From positions 2,046,001-2,110,000 of the forward strand of contig NZ_AP027041.1 in assembly GCF_027924565.1 (NCBI RefSeq): 64,000 bases of DNA. The letters run 5' to 3'. The DNA comes from Lysobacter auxotrophicus (lineage in GTDB: Bacteria; Pseudomonadota; Gammaproteobacteria; Xanthomonadales; Xanthomonadaceae). The position numbers and the translations under genes are program-made. The notes beneath the pieces are model-generated. The model saw only the letters and a program-made list of their open reading frames with translations. It ran no database searches and had not been told where the DNA came from. This document shows positions 18,311-27,261 of this stretch, in pieces (the first letter of the stretch is position 1; each line of letters starts with the position of its first letter).

Positions 18311-19617
18311 GCCGCCCCCCATGCGGGTTGGCCGGGCAATACAACGTCCGTCGCGCGCGGCGCGGCAGCCGCGTCCGGCCATTCGACGCCGAGCCCGCGC
18401 GCGACATCGACCGCGCTGCGCAGGCCATCTTCGTGGAAGCCCCAGCCCCAGTACGCGCCGGCGAACCACGTGCCGCGACGACCCTGGATCTCGTGCCGAC
18501 GCGCCTGGGCCGCGACCGCTTCGGCCGTGAAGACCGGATGCTGGTACCGCACGCGCTTGAGGACGCGGGCGGGATCGATCGCCTCGCTGCGGTTGAGGGT
18601 GACGATCACCGGCGTTCGCACCGGCAACCCCTGCAGCAGGTTCATGCAGTAGCTGACCGTGCAGGCGCTTTGCGGATCGGCGCCGACGTGCGCGTTCCAC
18701 GCGGCCCACGCCTTGCGGTTGCGCGGCAGCAGGCGCTCGTCGGTATGGAGCACGACCTCGTTGGGCTGGTACGCGATTGCGCCGAGCACCTCGCGTTCGC
18801 GTTCGTCGGCATCGGTCAGAAGCGCCAGCGCCTGGTCGCTGTGGCAGGCCAGCACGACGTGATCGAACGCCTCTTCGCCCTGCGCGGTCGAAAGCGCGAC
18901 GCCGTTTTCGAGTCGTCGAACGGCATGCACCGGCGTGGCCAGGCGCACCGTCGCCGACCACCGCTCGCGCAGCGCCTGCACGTAGCGCCACGAGCCGCCG
19001 CGCACGACCTTCCACTGCGAACGCCCGGCGACCTGCAGCATCTGGTGGTTCGCCATGAACTGCACCAGATGGCGCGCCGGGAACTGCAGGATCTGCCCCG
19101 CCGGCGCGGACCACAGCGCGGAGGCCATGGGAACCAGGTGATCGTCGCGGAACGCATCGCCGAAGCGGTTCGCGTGCAGGTAATCGCCCAGTGTCGGGCC
19201 GGGGCCGGACTCGGCCAGCAGCCTCGGCGCGATGCGGTAGAAACGCGTGAGGTCGGCGAGCATGCGCAGGAAACGCGGCGAGAACAGATTGCGCCGCTGG
19301 CAGAACAACGCGTCGAGCGTGGTGGCGTTGTATTCCAGTCCGGTGCGTTCGTTGTGCACCGAGAAGCTCATCGTGGTCGGCTGCGTCGCCACGTCCAGTT
19401 CGCCGAACAGGCGCGTGAGCAGCGGATAGTGCGCCGGGTTGTGCACGATGAAGCCGGTGTCGACCGCGAGCGTGCGGCCGTCCACGTCCACTTCATGCGT
19501 GTGGGTGTGGCCGCCGAGGGTGTCGTTCGCTTCGAACAGCACCACCTCGTGCGTGCGCGAGAGCAGCCACGCCGCGCCGAGTCCCGAAATGCCCGAGCCG
19601 ATGATCGCGATGCGCAT
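18307..19617 (-). CDS. FAD-dependent amine-oxidase-like oxidoreductase, lipid-operon type
   Basis: 436 aa; ATG at 19617 gives the dinucleotide-binding start [19 protein letters not shown] at once. [33 protein letters not shown] and the C-terminal [16 protein letters not shown] follow. This is the NAD(P)/FAD family that pairs with DUF1365 and CFA synthase. Relatives in photo-oxidative-stress loci act on acyl chains of phospholipids (desaturation of methylated chains). That activity here is inference from family and neighbours. One base separates it from the desaturase stop. Confidence 0.9.
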   Translation of the reverse strand: MRIAIIGSGISGLGAAWLLSRTHEVVLFEANDTLGGHTHTHEVDVDGRTLAVDTGFIVHNPAHYPLLTRLFGELDVATQPTTMSFSVHNERTGLEYNATTLDALFCQRRNLFSPRFLRMLADLTRFYRIAPRLLAESGPGPTLGDYLHANRFGDAFRDDHLVPMASALWSAPAGQILQFPARHLVQFMANHQMLQVAGRSQWKVVRGGSWRYVQALRERWSATVRLATPVHAVRRLENGVALSTAQGEEAFDHVVLACHSDQALALLTDADEREREVLGAIAYQPNEVVLHTDERLLPRNRKAWAAWNAHVGADPQSACTVSYCMNLLQGLPVRTPVIVTLNRSEAIDPARVLKRVRYQHPVFTAEAVAAQARRHEIQGRRGTWFAGAYWGWGFHEDGLRSAVDVARGLGVEWPDAAAAPRATDVVLPGQPAWGAA

Positions 19618-19618
19618 G

Positions 19619-20569
19619 TCAGTGCCTCGCCCGCGCCCAGACCCACTCGGGCACGGGCTTGAGGTCGCGCACCAGGCCAAGGTGGGACATCAGCTTCAGC
19701 CCGTACCAGGTCAGGTCGATTTCCCACCAGCGGAAGCCCTGCCGCGCCGTGCCGGGAAAGAAGTGGTGGTTGTTGTGCCAGCCTTCGCCGAAGGTGAGCA
19801 GTGCGAGCAGCGCGTTGTTGCGGCTGTCGTCGCGTGTGTCGAAGCGGCGGCTGCCGAAACGGTGCGCGAGCGAGTTGATCGTCACCGTCACGTGGAACAG
19901 CACCACGGTCGAGATGAAGAAGCCCCAGACCACCAGCTGCATGCCGCTCGTCCCCAGCGACGGCGTGGCCCATTGCAGGAACGTGCCGAGGCCGTACAGC
20001 GCCAGCGCCAGCGCGAACGGCACGGCGATGTCGTAGCGGTCGAGCCAGCGCAGTTCCGGATAGCGCGCCAGGTCCGGCACGCGCGAGAGATCGGTGGCGA
20101 ACGCGCGCCGCGTGAGGAACCAGCCGACATGGCTGCGCCAGAAGCCGTGCACGCCGGGCGAATGCAGATCGAGCGCGGAGTCGGCGTGTGCATGGTGATG
20201 CCGATGGTGCGCCGCCCACCACAGCGGCCCGCGCTGCACGCCGGAGGCGCCGATCAGCGCGAAGGCGAACTGCACGGCGCGCGACGCACGGAACGTGCGA
20301 TGCGAGAAATAGCGGTGGTAGAACCCGGTGATCGCGAACATGCGCACTGCATACAGCGCGATCGCCGCGACGATGGCCGTGGTCGAAACGCCCACCCACC
20401 ACACGCCGAGGCACGCCAGGTGCATCGCGACGAAGGGCACGACGCGCAGCAGGTCGAGGCGATCGCCGTCGTGCGCGTCACCGGATGCCGTCGTCGCGCC
20501 GGCGTCGAACCAGCGGCGAAGCGAGGCGAGCGCGTCGGGACGCGAGGGCAGGGGAAGGGGTGTGGGCAT
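19619..20569 (-). CDS. Delta-9-type acyl desaturase, first gene of the lipid operon
   Basis: 316 aa from MPTPLPLPSRP (ATG at 20569). The three histidine boxes of membrane di-iron desaturases are present: HRYFSH, HHRHHH and HNNHH. Hydrophobic hairpins lie between them (about 60-105 and 175-230). It should introduce a cis double bond in a saturated acyl chain, using oxygen and an electron donor. As the promoter-proximal gene it would supply the double bond used by the two methyltransferases further down the operon. Confidence 0.92.
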   Translation of the reverse strand: MPTPLPLPSRPDALASLRRWFDAGATTASGDAHDGDRLDLLRVVPFVAMHLACLGVWWVGVSTTAIVAAIALYAVRMFAITGFYHRYFSHRTFRASRAVQFAFALIGASGVQRGPLWWAAHHRHHHAHADSALDLHSPGVHGFWRSHVGWFLTRRAFATDLSRVPDLARYPELRWLDRYDIAVPFALALALYGLGTFLQWATPSLGTSGMQLVVWGFFISTVVLFHVTVTINSLAHRFGSRRFDTRDDSRNNALLALLTFGEGWHNNHHFFPGTARQGFRWWEIDLTWYGLKLMSHLGLVRDLKPVPEWVWARARH

Positions 20570-20627
20570 CGGCTCGGCACGAAGGATCCGGGACGCTTTA
20601 TGGCACGCAGGGCGCAGCGGGCACATC

Positions 20628-20643
20628 GGTAGATTTGCGTAGG
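20628..20643. promoter_or_regulatory. Candidate operator GTAGATTTGCGTAGG in the desaturase/outer-membrane divergent region
   Basis: A 15-base word here matches a site at 24790-24804 at 11 of 15 positions. It lies about 60 bases upstream of the desaturase start. A palindromic relative (GTAG-AA-CTAC) is in the other region. Weak evidence, recorded as a possible response-regulator site. Confidence 0.25.
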
Positions 20644-20809
20644 ACGCGGGGCCTTGCGGGAACTACCGGCGCACCCCGCGTGCGGGTGCGTAGTTGTACC
20701 GAAGGCACGCCGGTTTGCCGGCGCTAACGTCGCCTCGATGCGCCGCCGCACGCATTCGCGGCCGCATGCGACACCACGACGTTTCCTTCCCACACCAAGG
20801 AGGTGCCCC

Positions 20810-21592
20810 ATGAAAGCGATGACGATCGCGGCGATCGCGCTGCTGGCCTGCACGTCGGCGCATGCCGCCGGCCCCGAGCCGGGACGGTTCTCGCTGACCC
20901 TGCTCGGCGGCGGCGATTTCCCCGTCAGCGGCGACGTGCACGACGGCGCGACCGTCGACGTCCCCGACCTCGGCCCGCTGAACCCCGCGCTGTCCGGCGT
21001 GGGCGCGCAGCTGCGCATCGGCTCACGCGCGCACGATCGCGTCTACGACATGGCCAGCACGTACGGGGTCGGCATGGCGTGGGGCCTGAGCGAGCGGATG
21101 GAAGTCTTCGGCGAGTTGCGTGAGATGCACGCGTCGGCCGGAAGCGTGCAGGTCGGCGAGGCCTACGTGCCCGCGCTGGACGTCGCGCTGCCGGTGTATG
21201 GGCGGTTCTCGAGCTACCAGGCGTGGAGCGCGGAAGTGGGCGTGCGCTGGTTCTTCATGGACCCCGGCTTCGCCCGTCCGTACGTGGCCGCGCGTCTGGG
21301 CGGGACGGAGACGAACGACATCGACGCGACGTTCGAGATCCCCGCCGCGAACATCCTCATCCCCGACGCGCCGTTCTACGAGAAGAAGTGGGCGCTCAGC
21401 GCGGGCCTCGACGTCGGCGTGAACATCCCGTTGTCGGAACGCGCGAGTTTCATCGCCGAAACCGGCGTGCGCTACGTCGACGACCTGGAGGGCGACGACA
21501 GCGCGATCGGGCCGCTGGGGCTGTCGCGCATCAACGACACGGGGCGGCGGATCTCGGTCCCGGTGACGCTGGCACTGCGGTGGGATTTCTAG
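20810..21592 (+). CDS. Outer-membrane beta-barrel protein (OmpW-like)
   Basis: 260 aa preceded by a strong ribosome site (aaggaggt, 20797-20804). The signal peptide cleaves near AHA-A (about residue 19). The mature part alternates beta strands and ends RISVPVTLALRWDF, with the C-terminal Phe expected for assembly by the BAM machinery. Size and strand pattern fit an eight-stranded barrel of OmpW/OmpA-like type. A specific family cannot be named with confidence. It is divergent from the lipid operon and converges with a response regulator, overlapping its stop by a few bases. Confidence 0.72.
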   Translation: MKAMTIAAIALLACTSAHAAGPEPGRFSLTLLGGGDFPVSGDVHDGATVDVPDLGPLNPALSGVGAQLRIGSRAHDRVYDMASTYGVGMAWGLSERMEVFGELREMHASAGSVQVGEAYVPALDVALPVYGRFSSYQAWSAEVGVRWFFMDPGFARPYVAARLGGTETNDIDATFEIPAANILIPDAPFYEKKWALSAGLDVGVNIPLSERASFIAETGVRYVDDLEGDDSAIGPLGLSRINDTGRRISVPVTLALRWDF

Positions 21593-22260
21593 GGGATGGG
21601 GCGGCTCGCGTGGAGCCCGGGCGTGAGGCCGTATTCGTCGGCCTTGCGCACCAGCTCCAGCGTGCTGTGCACGTCGAGCGCCTGCATGATCGCGTACTTG
21701 TGCGACTCCACGGTGCGCACCGAGACGCCGAGTTCGGCGGCGATCTGCTTGGAGCGCAGGCCCGCCGACACCAGTTGCAGCACCTGCATCTGCTTGTCGG
21801 TGAGTTCCTGCTTCTGGCCGCGTCCTGGCGCCGCGATCACGCGCGCGCCCAACGTCGGCGTGATGTAGGTGCGGCCGCTGCGCACCACGTGGATCGCGCG
21901 CAGCAGTTCCTCGCCGGCGGAGCTCTTGAGCACGTAGGCCGACGCGCCGGCGCGCAGCGCCTGCTCGGCGAGCGTGGGCTCGGCATGCATCGTCAGGAAG
22001 ACGAACGGCACCTGCACACCGGCCGCGCGCAGTTCGCGCATGACGCTCAGGCCGTTGCGGTCGGGCATGCTCAGGTCGGTGACGACGAGGTCGGGCGCGT
22101 ACTGGTGCACGGCCTCGAGCAGCGCGGTGCCGCTGGAGACGCAGGCCACCAGCTCGCATTCGTCCTCCAGCAGGCGTTGCAGGCCTTCGGCCACCAGGCG
22201 GTGGTCGTCGGCAAGCACGACGCGTGGTCGATCGGCGGGCATCTCGGGCATCATCGTCAC
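21589..22260 (-). CDS. NarL-family response regulator, partner of the MASE1 kinase
   Basis: 223 aa. The receiver has the acidic pair at 18-19 and phosphoacceptor Asp62 in VVTDLSMPDRNG; Thr is in FLTMHAEP and Lys in VLKSSAGEE. The LuxR-type DNA-binding domain starts near 152 (LTDKQMQVLQLVSAGL, LGVSVRTVESHKYAIM). It is divergent from the kinase gene at 22344 with 83 bases between starts. This strongly suggests a cognate pair sharing a promoter region. The stop overlaps the end of the converging outer-membrane gene. Confidence 0.93.
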   Translation of the reverse strand: MTMMPEMPADRPRVVLADDHRLVAEGLQRLLEDECELVACVSSGTALLEAVHQYAPDLVVTDLSMPDRNGLSVMRELRAAGVQVPFVFLTMHAEPTLAEQALRAGASAYVLKSSAGEELLRAIHVVRSGRTYITPTLGARVIAAPGRGQKQELTDKQMQVLQLVSAGLRSKQIAAELGVSVRTVESHKYAIMQALDVHSTLELVRKADEYGLTPGLHASRPIP

Positions 22261-22343
22261 CGTGGAATCGGGCGGCGGAGGAGGGTGGCTCCGTGGCGAG
22301 GGTACTCCACCCCCGACGGGCAGCGCAGTGGCAGGAGGTCACC

Positions 22344-23921
22344 ATGAACACGCAACGCGCGACCGGCCATCCGCTCGCTGTTGCCGGCCTCGTCGCGGCC
22401 TCGGTCGCGTGCTCGCAGTGGGCCTCGATGCTGCTGTGGATGCCCAACCCGCGCAGTCACATGGTGTGGTTCCCCGGCGCCGTGCTGCTCGGCGCGCTGC
22501 TGCTGCAGCCGCGCCGTCACTGGTGGGCGTGCCTGCTCGGCACGGCCGTGGGCGAGGCGGCGGCGTTCGGCGTGCTCGGCGTACCGCCGCTGGCCGTCAC
22601 CTTCGCGATGCTGGGATCGCTGCTGCTCACGCCGATGGTGGCGATCGCGCTGGAGTCGCTGCGCAGCCGGCTGCAATCGCCGCTGGAGGACTTCCGCCTG
22701 CTCACCGCGTTCGTGGTGCTCGGCGGCCTGGCGTTGCCGATGCTCAGCGCCGCGTGGATTGCCATCGCGATCCGCGGCACGGTGCTGGAGCCGTATCTGT
22801 CCGACTGGCCCAACGTCACGCTCGCGCAGAGCCTGGGCAACCTGATGCTGGTGCCGGCCGTGGTGTGGACGGCGATGCGCCGGCGCAACCCGGTGCCGCT
22901 GGAAACCAACGGCACGAGCATCGCCGTCGGCGCGGGGCTGCTGGTCATCCTCTGCCTGCTGTGGACCTGGCACCTGCCGATGCAGCGCCTTCAGCCCGCG
23001 CTGGTGGTCGCGCCGGTGCCGTTCCTGGTCTGGGCGATGGTGAGCTTCCGCGCGGTCGGCGCGTCGCTCGCGATGCTGGCCGTCGGCCTGCTCGCGATGC
23101 ATTTCAGCGTCGCCGGCGTCGGGCCGTTCATCCGCGACGACCTCGCCACGACGACCATTGCGGTGCAGTTGTGGACGGTCTCGCTCACCGTCGCGTTGCT
23201 GTACATGACCGTGGTCGTCGAGCAGCGCGCCACGCGCACGCAGGCGTTGCAGCACGCCCACCAGCGCCTGCAGACGATGACCGTGCAGCTGATGCGCGCG
23301 CAGGAGGACGAACGCAGCCGCATCGCGCGCGATCTGCACGACGGCATCAACCAGTCCATCGCGTCCATCGCGATCCGGCTGAGCATCGCGCGCCAGCACG
23401 CGCAGGGCGCGGAACGCGAGCTGCTGGGCGAACTGCAGTCCGCGGTGACCGATGTTTCCGAGGACGTGCGCCGGCTCTCGCATGAGCTGCATCCCAGCCT
23501 GCTGCGCTACACCGGCCTGACGATGGCGTTGCGCTCGTTGTGCGAGGCGCAGCCCGGCAGCCTGCGCGTGCATGCGGAACTGGACGAGCTGCCCGAGCTT
23601 CCGCTCGAGGTCGCCACCGCGCTGTACCGCATCGCGCAGGAATCGCTGCGCAACGTCGAGAAACACGCCCGCGCCAGCGAGGTGACGGTGCGACTGGAAC
23701 GCGTGGGCGCCGACGTGCAGCTGGAAATCGGCGACGACGGCATCGGCCTGGACGATCAACGGCACGATGCGCCGAGCGGGCTCGGCCTGCTGAGCATGCG
23801 CGAACGCGCGCGCGAAATCGGCGGCGAGCTTCGCCTCGTCAGCGGCCTGCACGGCGGCACGCGCGTGATCGCGCGCGTGGCCGGCGTCGGTTCGCAGGCC
23901 GCGCAGCGCGACGACGCCTGA
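22344..23921 (+). CDS. MASE1-domain sensor histidine kinase
   Basis: 525 aa; ATG at 22344 follows aggaggt. The N-terminal 290 residues are a multi-span membrane domain of the MASE1 type (HMVWFPGAVLLGALLL, ALPMLSAAWIAIAIRG, ANLML-like turns). A short coiled coil (about 300-320, EQRATRTQALQHAHQRL) leads to a HisKA_3 box RIARDLHDGINQSIASIAI (His near 332) and an ATPase domain (IAQESLRNVEKHA, IGDDGIGL, GLLSMRERAREIGG). It senses an unknown signal in the membrane and should phosphorylate the divergent NarL regulator. Confidence 0.92.
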   Translation: MNTQRATGHPLAVAGLVAASVACSQWASMLLWMPNPRSHMVWFPGAVLLGALLLQPRRHWWACLLGTAVGEAAAFGVLGVPPLAVTFAMLGSLLLTPMVAIALESLRSRLQSPLEDFRLLTAFVVLGGLALPMLSAAWIAIAIRGTVLEPYLSDWPNVTLAQSLGNLMLVPAVVWTAMRRRNPVPLETNGTSIAVGAGLLVILCLLWTWHLPMQRLQPALVVAPVPFLVWAMVSFRAVGASLAMLAVGLLAMHFSVAGVGPFIRDDLATTTIAVQLWTVSLTVALLYMTVVVEQRATRTQALQHAHQRLQTMTVQLMRAQEDERSRIARDLHDGINQSIASIAIRLSIARQHAQGAERELLGELQSAVTDVSEDVRRLSHELHPSLLRYTGLTMALRSLCEAQPGSLRVHAELDELPELPLEVATALYRIAQESLRNVEKHARASEVTVRLERVGADVQLEIGDDGIGLDDQRHDAPSGLGLLSMRERAREIGGELRLVSGLHGGTRVIARVAGVGSQAAQRDDA

Positions 23922-23947
23922 CGCTCGACCACCGGCGCGCGAGATGC

Positions 23948-24706
23948 TCATGCCGTCTCGCCGATCCCCGGCGCGTCGCGGGTCCAGCGCAGCCATGCGT
24001 ACTGCGCGGCCAGCGCCGACGCGAGCACAAGCGCGCAGGTGGCGGTGACGTTCGCTCCGTCCATCGTCGAGGCCGACTGTTTCACGTATACCGCCACCAA
24101 TCCCCAGACCGCGGCCGCCACGTACGCGAGGTTGCCGCGCATCGCCATGTTCGCCAGCATCAGCAGCGCCCCCGCGCCGCCCAGCAACGCGAGGCTCCAC
24201 GGAAGCTGCACGGCGGTCGACAGCCAGCCGTGCGCGACGATCACCTGCGCCGTGTTGAGGAACGCCGCCAGCGACAGCCACCCGGCGTGCAGCGACAGCG
24301 GCAGCCACGCGAACACCATCTGCCCCGGCCACGCGCGGCGCGATTGCGACGTCGCGATGGCGCAGTACAGCAGGCACCCGAGCGCCGCGAAGATGATCGC
24401 CCACGCGGCGACGAACCAGCCCATCGAGAACACCGGCATCCACGCCGCGGTCAGCACGAAGCCCGCGGTCGACATCGGCAGCACGGGATCGCGGCGCGGT
24501 CGCGACCTGCGCGCGACCTGCCAACCGCCGTATGCCACGTCGAGCAGGAAGATCAGTCCCCAGATCGAGAACGCGTAGCCCGCTGCAGCCAGCAACGTGG
24601 GGTAACGATCCGACACGTCGCCCGTGTCGGGGCCGAACGCGCCGCGCATCGTGAGAAAGGCGATCGCCGGCATCGACAGTGCAGCCAGCAGGGCGAGGTA
24701 TCGCAT
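23948..24706 (-). CDS. TspO/MBR-related tryptophan-rich membrane protein
   Basis: 252 aa, with about seven hydrophobic segments and many Trp residues. AAGYAFSIWGLIFLLDVAYG and FVAAWAIIFAALGCLLY resemble the TspO/tryptophan-rich sensory family, but the protein is longer than classical TspO (about 160 aa). A second relationship (other multi-span permease-like families) cannot be excluded. TspO proteins bind tetrapyrroles and modulate stress or light responses. Here it is divergent from a LOV photoreceptor kinase, which fits that theme. Confidence 0.55.
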   Translation of the reverse strand: MRYLALLAALSMPAIAFLTMRGAFGPDTGDVSDRYPTLLAAAGYAFSIWGLIFLLDVAYGGWQVARRSRPRRDPVLPMSTAGFVLTAAWMPVFSMGWFVAAWAIIFAALGCLLYCAIATSQSRRAWPGQMVFAWLPLSLHAGWLSLAAFLNTAQVIVAHGWLSTAVQLPWSLALLGGAGALLMLANMAMRGNLAYVAAAVWGLVAVYVKQSASTMDGANVTATCALVLASALAAQYAWLRWTRDAPGIGETA

Positions 24707-25030
24707 GGTCCGTGCTCCCGTCCAGGTCGCGATGATGGAAACCCACCGCCGCCATCGCGCGCCTGCGTCGCAGCACTGACGCGCCCTCAGTAGAACTACG
24801 CAGGCCGGGATGCCGGTACTTCGCTGGATCGAACGCCTCGAGCGGCCGATGGTGTCCGTGACGCCACACGGAGGCGTCCGGCCCGATCCCTGCGGGTCGG
24901 CTGCCGCGCCGGGACGACTCCCTCGACCGGCGCGGCGGCACCGCGCCCGCGTCGTCGCGCGGAATTCACGTCCCATGATGAAACTGCGCCGCCAGGGGGA
25001 GCGCAGTCGGCACCACGCACGCAGCCAGTC
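24707..25030. promoter_or_regulatory. Divergent promoter region of the TspO-like and LOV-kinase genes
   Basis: 324 bases without a gene. It holds a palindrome GTAG-AA-CTAC (24790-24799) within GTAGAACTACGCAGG, a word similar to one at 20628-20643. It probably controls both divergent genes; no clear -35/-10 was assigned. Confidence 0.4.
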
Positions 25031-26614
25031 ATGATGGAATCGGTCACTTCGGATCGCGGCTTGCTCACGCAGATCGTCGAGCAGAGCCGCATCGGCATCA
25101 TCGTCACGTCCGTCTCGGGCGACCAGCCGATCCTGTACGCAAACCAGGCGTTCGCGGATCTCACAGGCTACGGGCTGGACGAGGTCATGGGGCGCAACTG
25201 CCGGTTCCTGCAGGGCGCGGACACGGCGCCGGAATCCGTCGCCGAACTGCGCGACGCGATCGGGCAGGGCAGGACGGTCGTGATCGAACTGCTGAACTAC
25301 CGCAAGGACGGCAGCGCGTTCTGGAACCAGCTGCACGTGCATCCGATCCTCGGCACGGACGGTCGTCCCGAATACCTGCTGGGCTACCAGCGCGACGTCA
25401 CGCAGCGCAGGCACCTGGAGGAGCGGCTCCAGCAGGTGCGTCGCCTGGAGGCGCTGGGCGTGCTCACCGGCGGCATCGCGCACGAGTTCAACAACCTGCT
25501 GCAGGTGATGACCTCGACGCTGGACGTGCTCGAAGTCCATGCCGGTCTAAGCGGCGAGGATGCGCTGCCGATGACCACGCCCATCGACAACGGTCGCGCG
25601 GCGATCGCGCGCGTGGAAGCACTCACCAGCCAGTTGCAGACCTTCGCGCGTGGAAAGACCGGCGCCACCGCCGTGGCGAAGGTGAATGAGGTCGTCGACT
25701 CGCTGCGCGAGATCCTGCGACGCGCACTGGGCGAGGCGGTGCAGGTCGAGTTCGACCTGGAAGCGACCGTCGGAAGCTGCTGCATCGACCGCGTGCTGGC
25801 CGAAACCTGCCTGGTCAACATCGCGATCAATGCCAGGGAAGCGATGGTCGACCGGGCCGAGCGCAGGCTGCTCATCCGCACGGGCCGGTGCGATGTCGAG
25901 GGCGAACAGGCGCAGGCGTTCCGCATCGAAGCCGGCGCGTACTTCACCATCGAACTGATCGACACCGGCCGCGGCATGGACGCGGCCACGCTGGAGCGCG
26001 CGCTCGACCCGTTCTTCAGCACCAAGGGCACGCGTGGCGTCGGCCTGGGGCTGTCCACCGCGTACGGGTTCGCGCGGCAGTCGGGCGGAACGCTGACGCT
26101 CGACAGCCAGCCCGGCAAGGGCACGCGCGTGACGCTCCTGCTGCCGGCAGTCAGTCCGGAGCCGGAAGCGGTCGAAATCGCCGACGAGCCGCAGCCCGCG
26201 CAGCGCAGCATCAACGTGCTGCTGGTGGACGATCGCGAGGACCTGGCACTCATCGTGCGCGAGATGCTCCGCTTCGAAGGCTTCGAGGTCACCGCGGCGA
26301 ACGACGCGGCGCAGGCGCTTGCCATGCTGGAAAGCGGCGCCGCGTTCGACCTGCTGCTCAGCGACGTCGTCATGCCCGGCGAACTGGACGGGATCGCGCT
26401 GGCGCAGCGGGTGCGCGACCGGTTCCCGCAGACGCGCATCCTCCTGATGAGCGGATTCACCGGGCGCGAGCTTGGCCCGGACGCGCTGGAATTCGACCTG
26501 ATCGCCAAACCGTTCCGGCTGCCGGAGCTGCTTTCCCGCATTCGCGCCGCGGTAGCAGCAGGGCGTGTCGTCCGGCCCGCAAACCGCCTCGACCCAACGC
26601 CCGAGACGGCGTGA
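25031..26614 (+). CDS. LOV-domain blue-light hybrid histidine kinase with C-terminal receiver
   Basis: 527 aa. The N-terminal PAS domain (about 8-128) is a true LOV domain. It has GRNCRFLQG with the flavin-adduct Cys57, then LNYRKDGSAFWNQLHVHPI, the flavin-contacting strands. A short helix leads to a HisKA box (LTGGIAHEFNNLLQVM, His151). The ATPase domain has INAREAM, DTGRGMD and GVGLGLSTAYGF. The receiver (about 390-510) has phosphoacceptor Asp445 in LLLSDVVMPGEL. Blue light forms a flavin-Cys bond and alters autophosphorylation, as known for the family. No output domain is attached, so the receiver may regulate or relay phosphate. The start was taken at the first ATG after ccagtc. Confidence 0.93.
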   Translation: MMESVTSDRGLLTQIVEQSRIGIIVTSVSGDQPILYANQAFADLTGYGLDEVMGRNCRFLQGADTAPESVAELRDAIGQGRTVVIELLNYRKDGSAFWNQLHVHPILGTDGRPEYLLGYQRDVTQRRHLEERLQQVRRLEALGVLTGGIAHEFNNLLQVMTSTLDVLEVHAGLSGEDALPMTTPIDNGRAAIARVEALTSQLQTFARGKTGATAVAKVNEVVDSLREILRRALGEAVQVEFDLEATVGSCCIDRVLAETCLVNIAINAREAMVDRAERRLLIRTGRCDVEGEQAQAFRIEAGAYFTIELIDTGRGMDAATLERALDPFFSTKGTRGVGLGLSTAYGFARQSGGTLTLDSQPGKGTRVTLLLPAVSPEPEAVEIADEPQPAQRSINVLLVDDREDLALIVREMLRFEGFEVTAANDAAQALAMLESGAAFDLLLSDVVMPGELDGIALAQRVRDRFPQTRILLMSGFTGRELGPDALEFDLIAKPFRLPELLSRIRAAVAAGRVVRPANRLDPTPETA

Positions 26615-26743
26615 TGCGGGCGTCGAGGCGTTGCACGATCTGCTTGCACCGCGGTCGCGCGGAGCGGGTGTGTGAGCGACGCTGGTCGACAGCGTTCATC
26701 GACAACAAGCGGCCTCGTGCGTAGCCAGCAGCGATCTGGCCGC

Positions 26744-27211
26744 TTACAGGCCGATGTCGCTCAGACCTGGATGCCCGGCAGGACGCGCCCCATCGCGGTC
26801 CCACAGGAACTTCCGCTCGTTCGCTGCGATCCGCACGTCGTTGATGGATGCGTGACGCTCGACCATCAATCCCTGTGAATCGAACAACCAGTTCTCGTTG
26901 CCATGCGCGCGAAACCACTGTGCGTCGTCGTCGTGCCATTCGTAGGCGAAGCGCACGGCGATGCGGTTGTCGGTGAACGCCCAGAGTTCCTTGATGAGCC
27001 GGTACTCGTGCTCCGTTGCCCATTTGCGGGTGAGGAAGTCGACTATGGCGGCACGTCCGGTAAGGAACCGGTCGCGGTTGCGCCACGCACTATCCTCGCT
27101 GTAGGCCAGCGCGACACGGTGCGGATCGCGCGTGTTCCAGGCGTCCTCGGCGGCCCGTACCTTGAGTCGCGCGGTTTCGGGCGTGAACGGCGGAAGGGGA
27201 GGGCGGGTCAT
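26744..27211 (-). CDS. DUF1348 / NTF2-like small protein
   Basis: 155 aa. The cone-shaped NTF2/SnoaL fold is indicated by [35 protein letters not shown] and [18 protein letters not shown], and the family tail [12 protein letters not shown]1348 proteins are common beside hydrolases and TetR regulators; their substrate is unknown. It is 50 bases downstream of the hydrolase on the same strand, so the two are probably one operon controlled by the divergent TetR regulator. Confidence 0.88.
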   Translation of the reverse strand: MTRPPLPPFTPETARLKVRAAEDAWNTRDPHRVALAYSEDSAWRNRDRFLTGRAAIVDFLTRKWATEHEYRLIKELWAFTDNRIAVRFAYEWHDDDAQWFRAHGNENWLFDSQGLMVERHASINDVRIAANERKFLWDRDGARPAGHPGLSDIGL

Positions 27212-27261
27212 CGGTGTCTCCTCGAAAGGTCCGCGGCACGGTTGTCGTGCCGCGAACGGAC

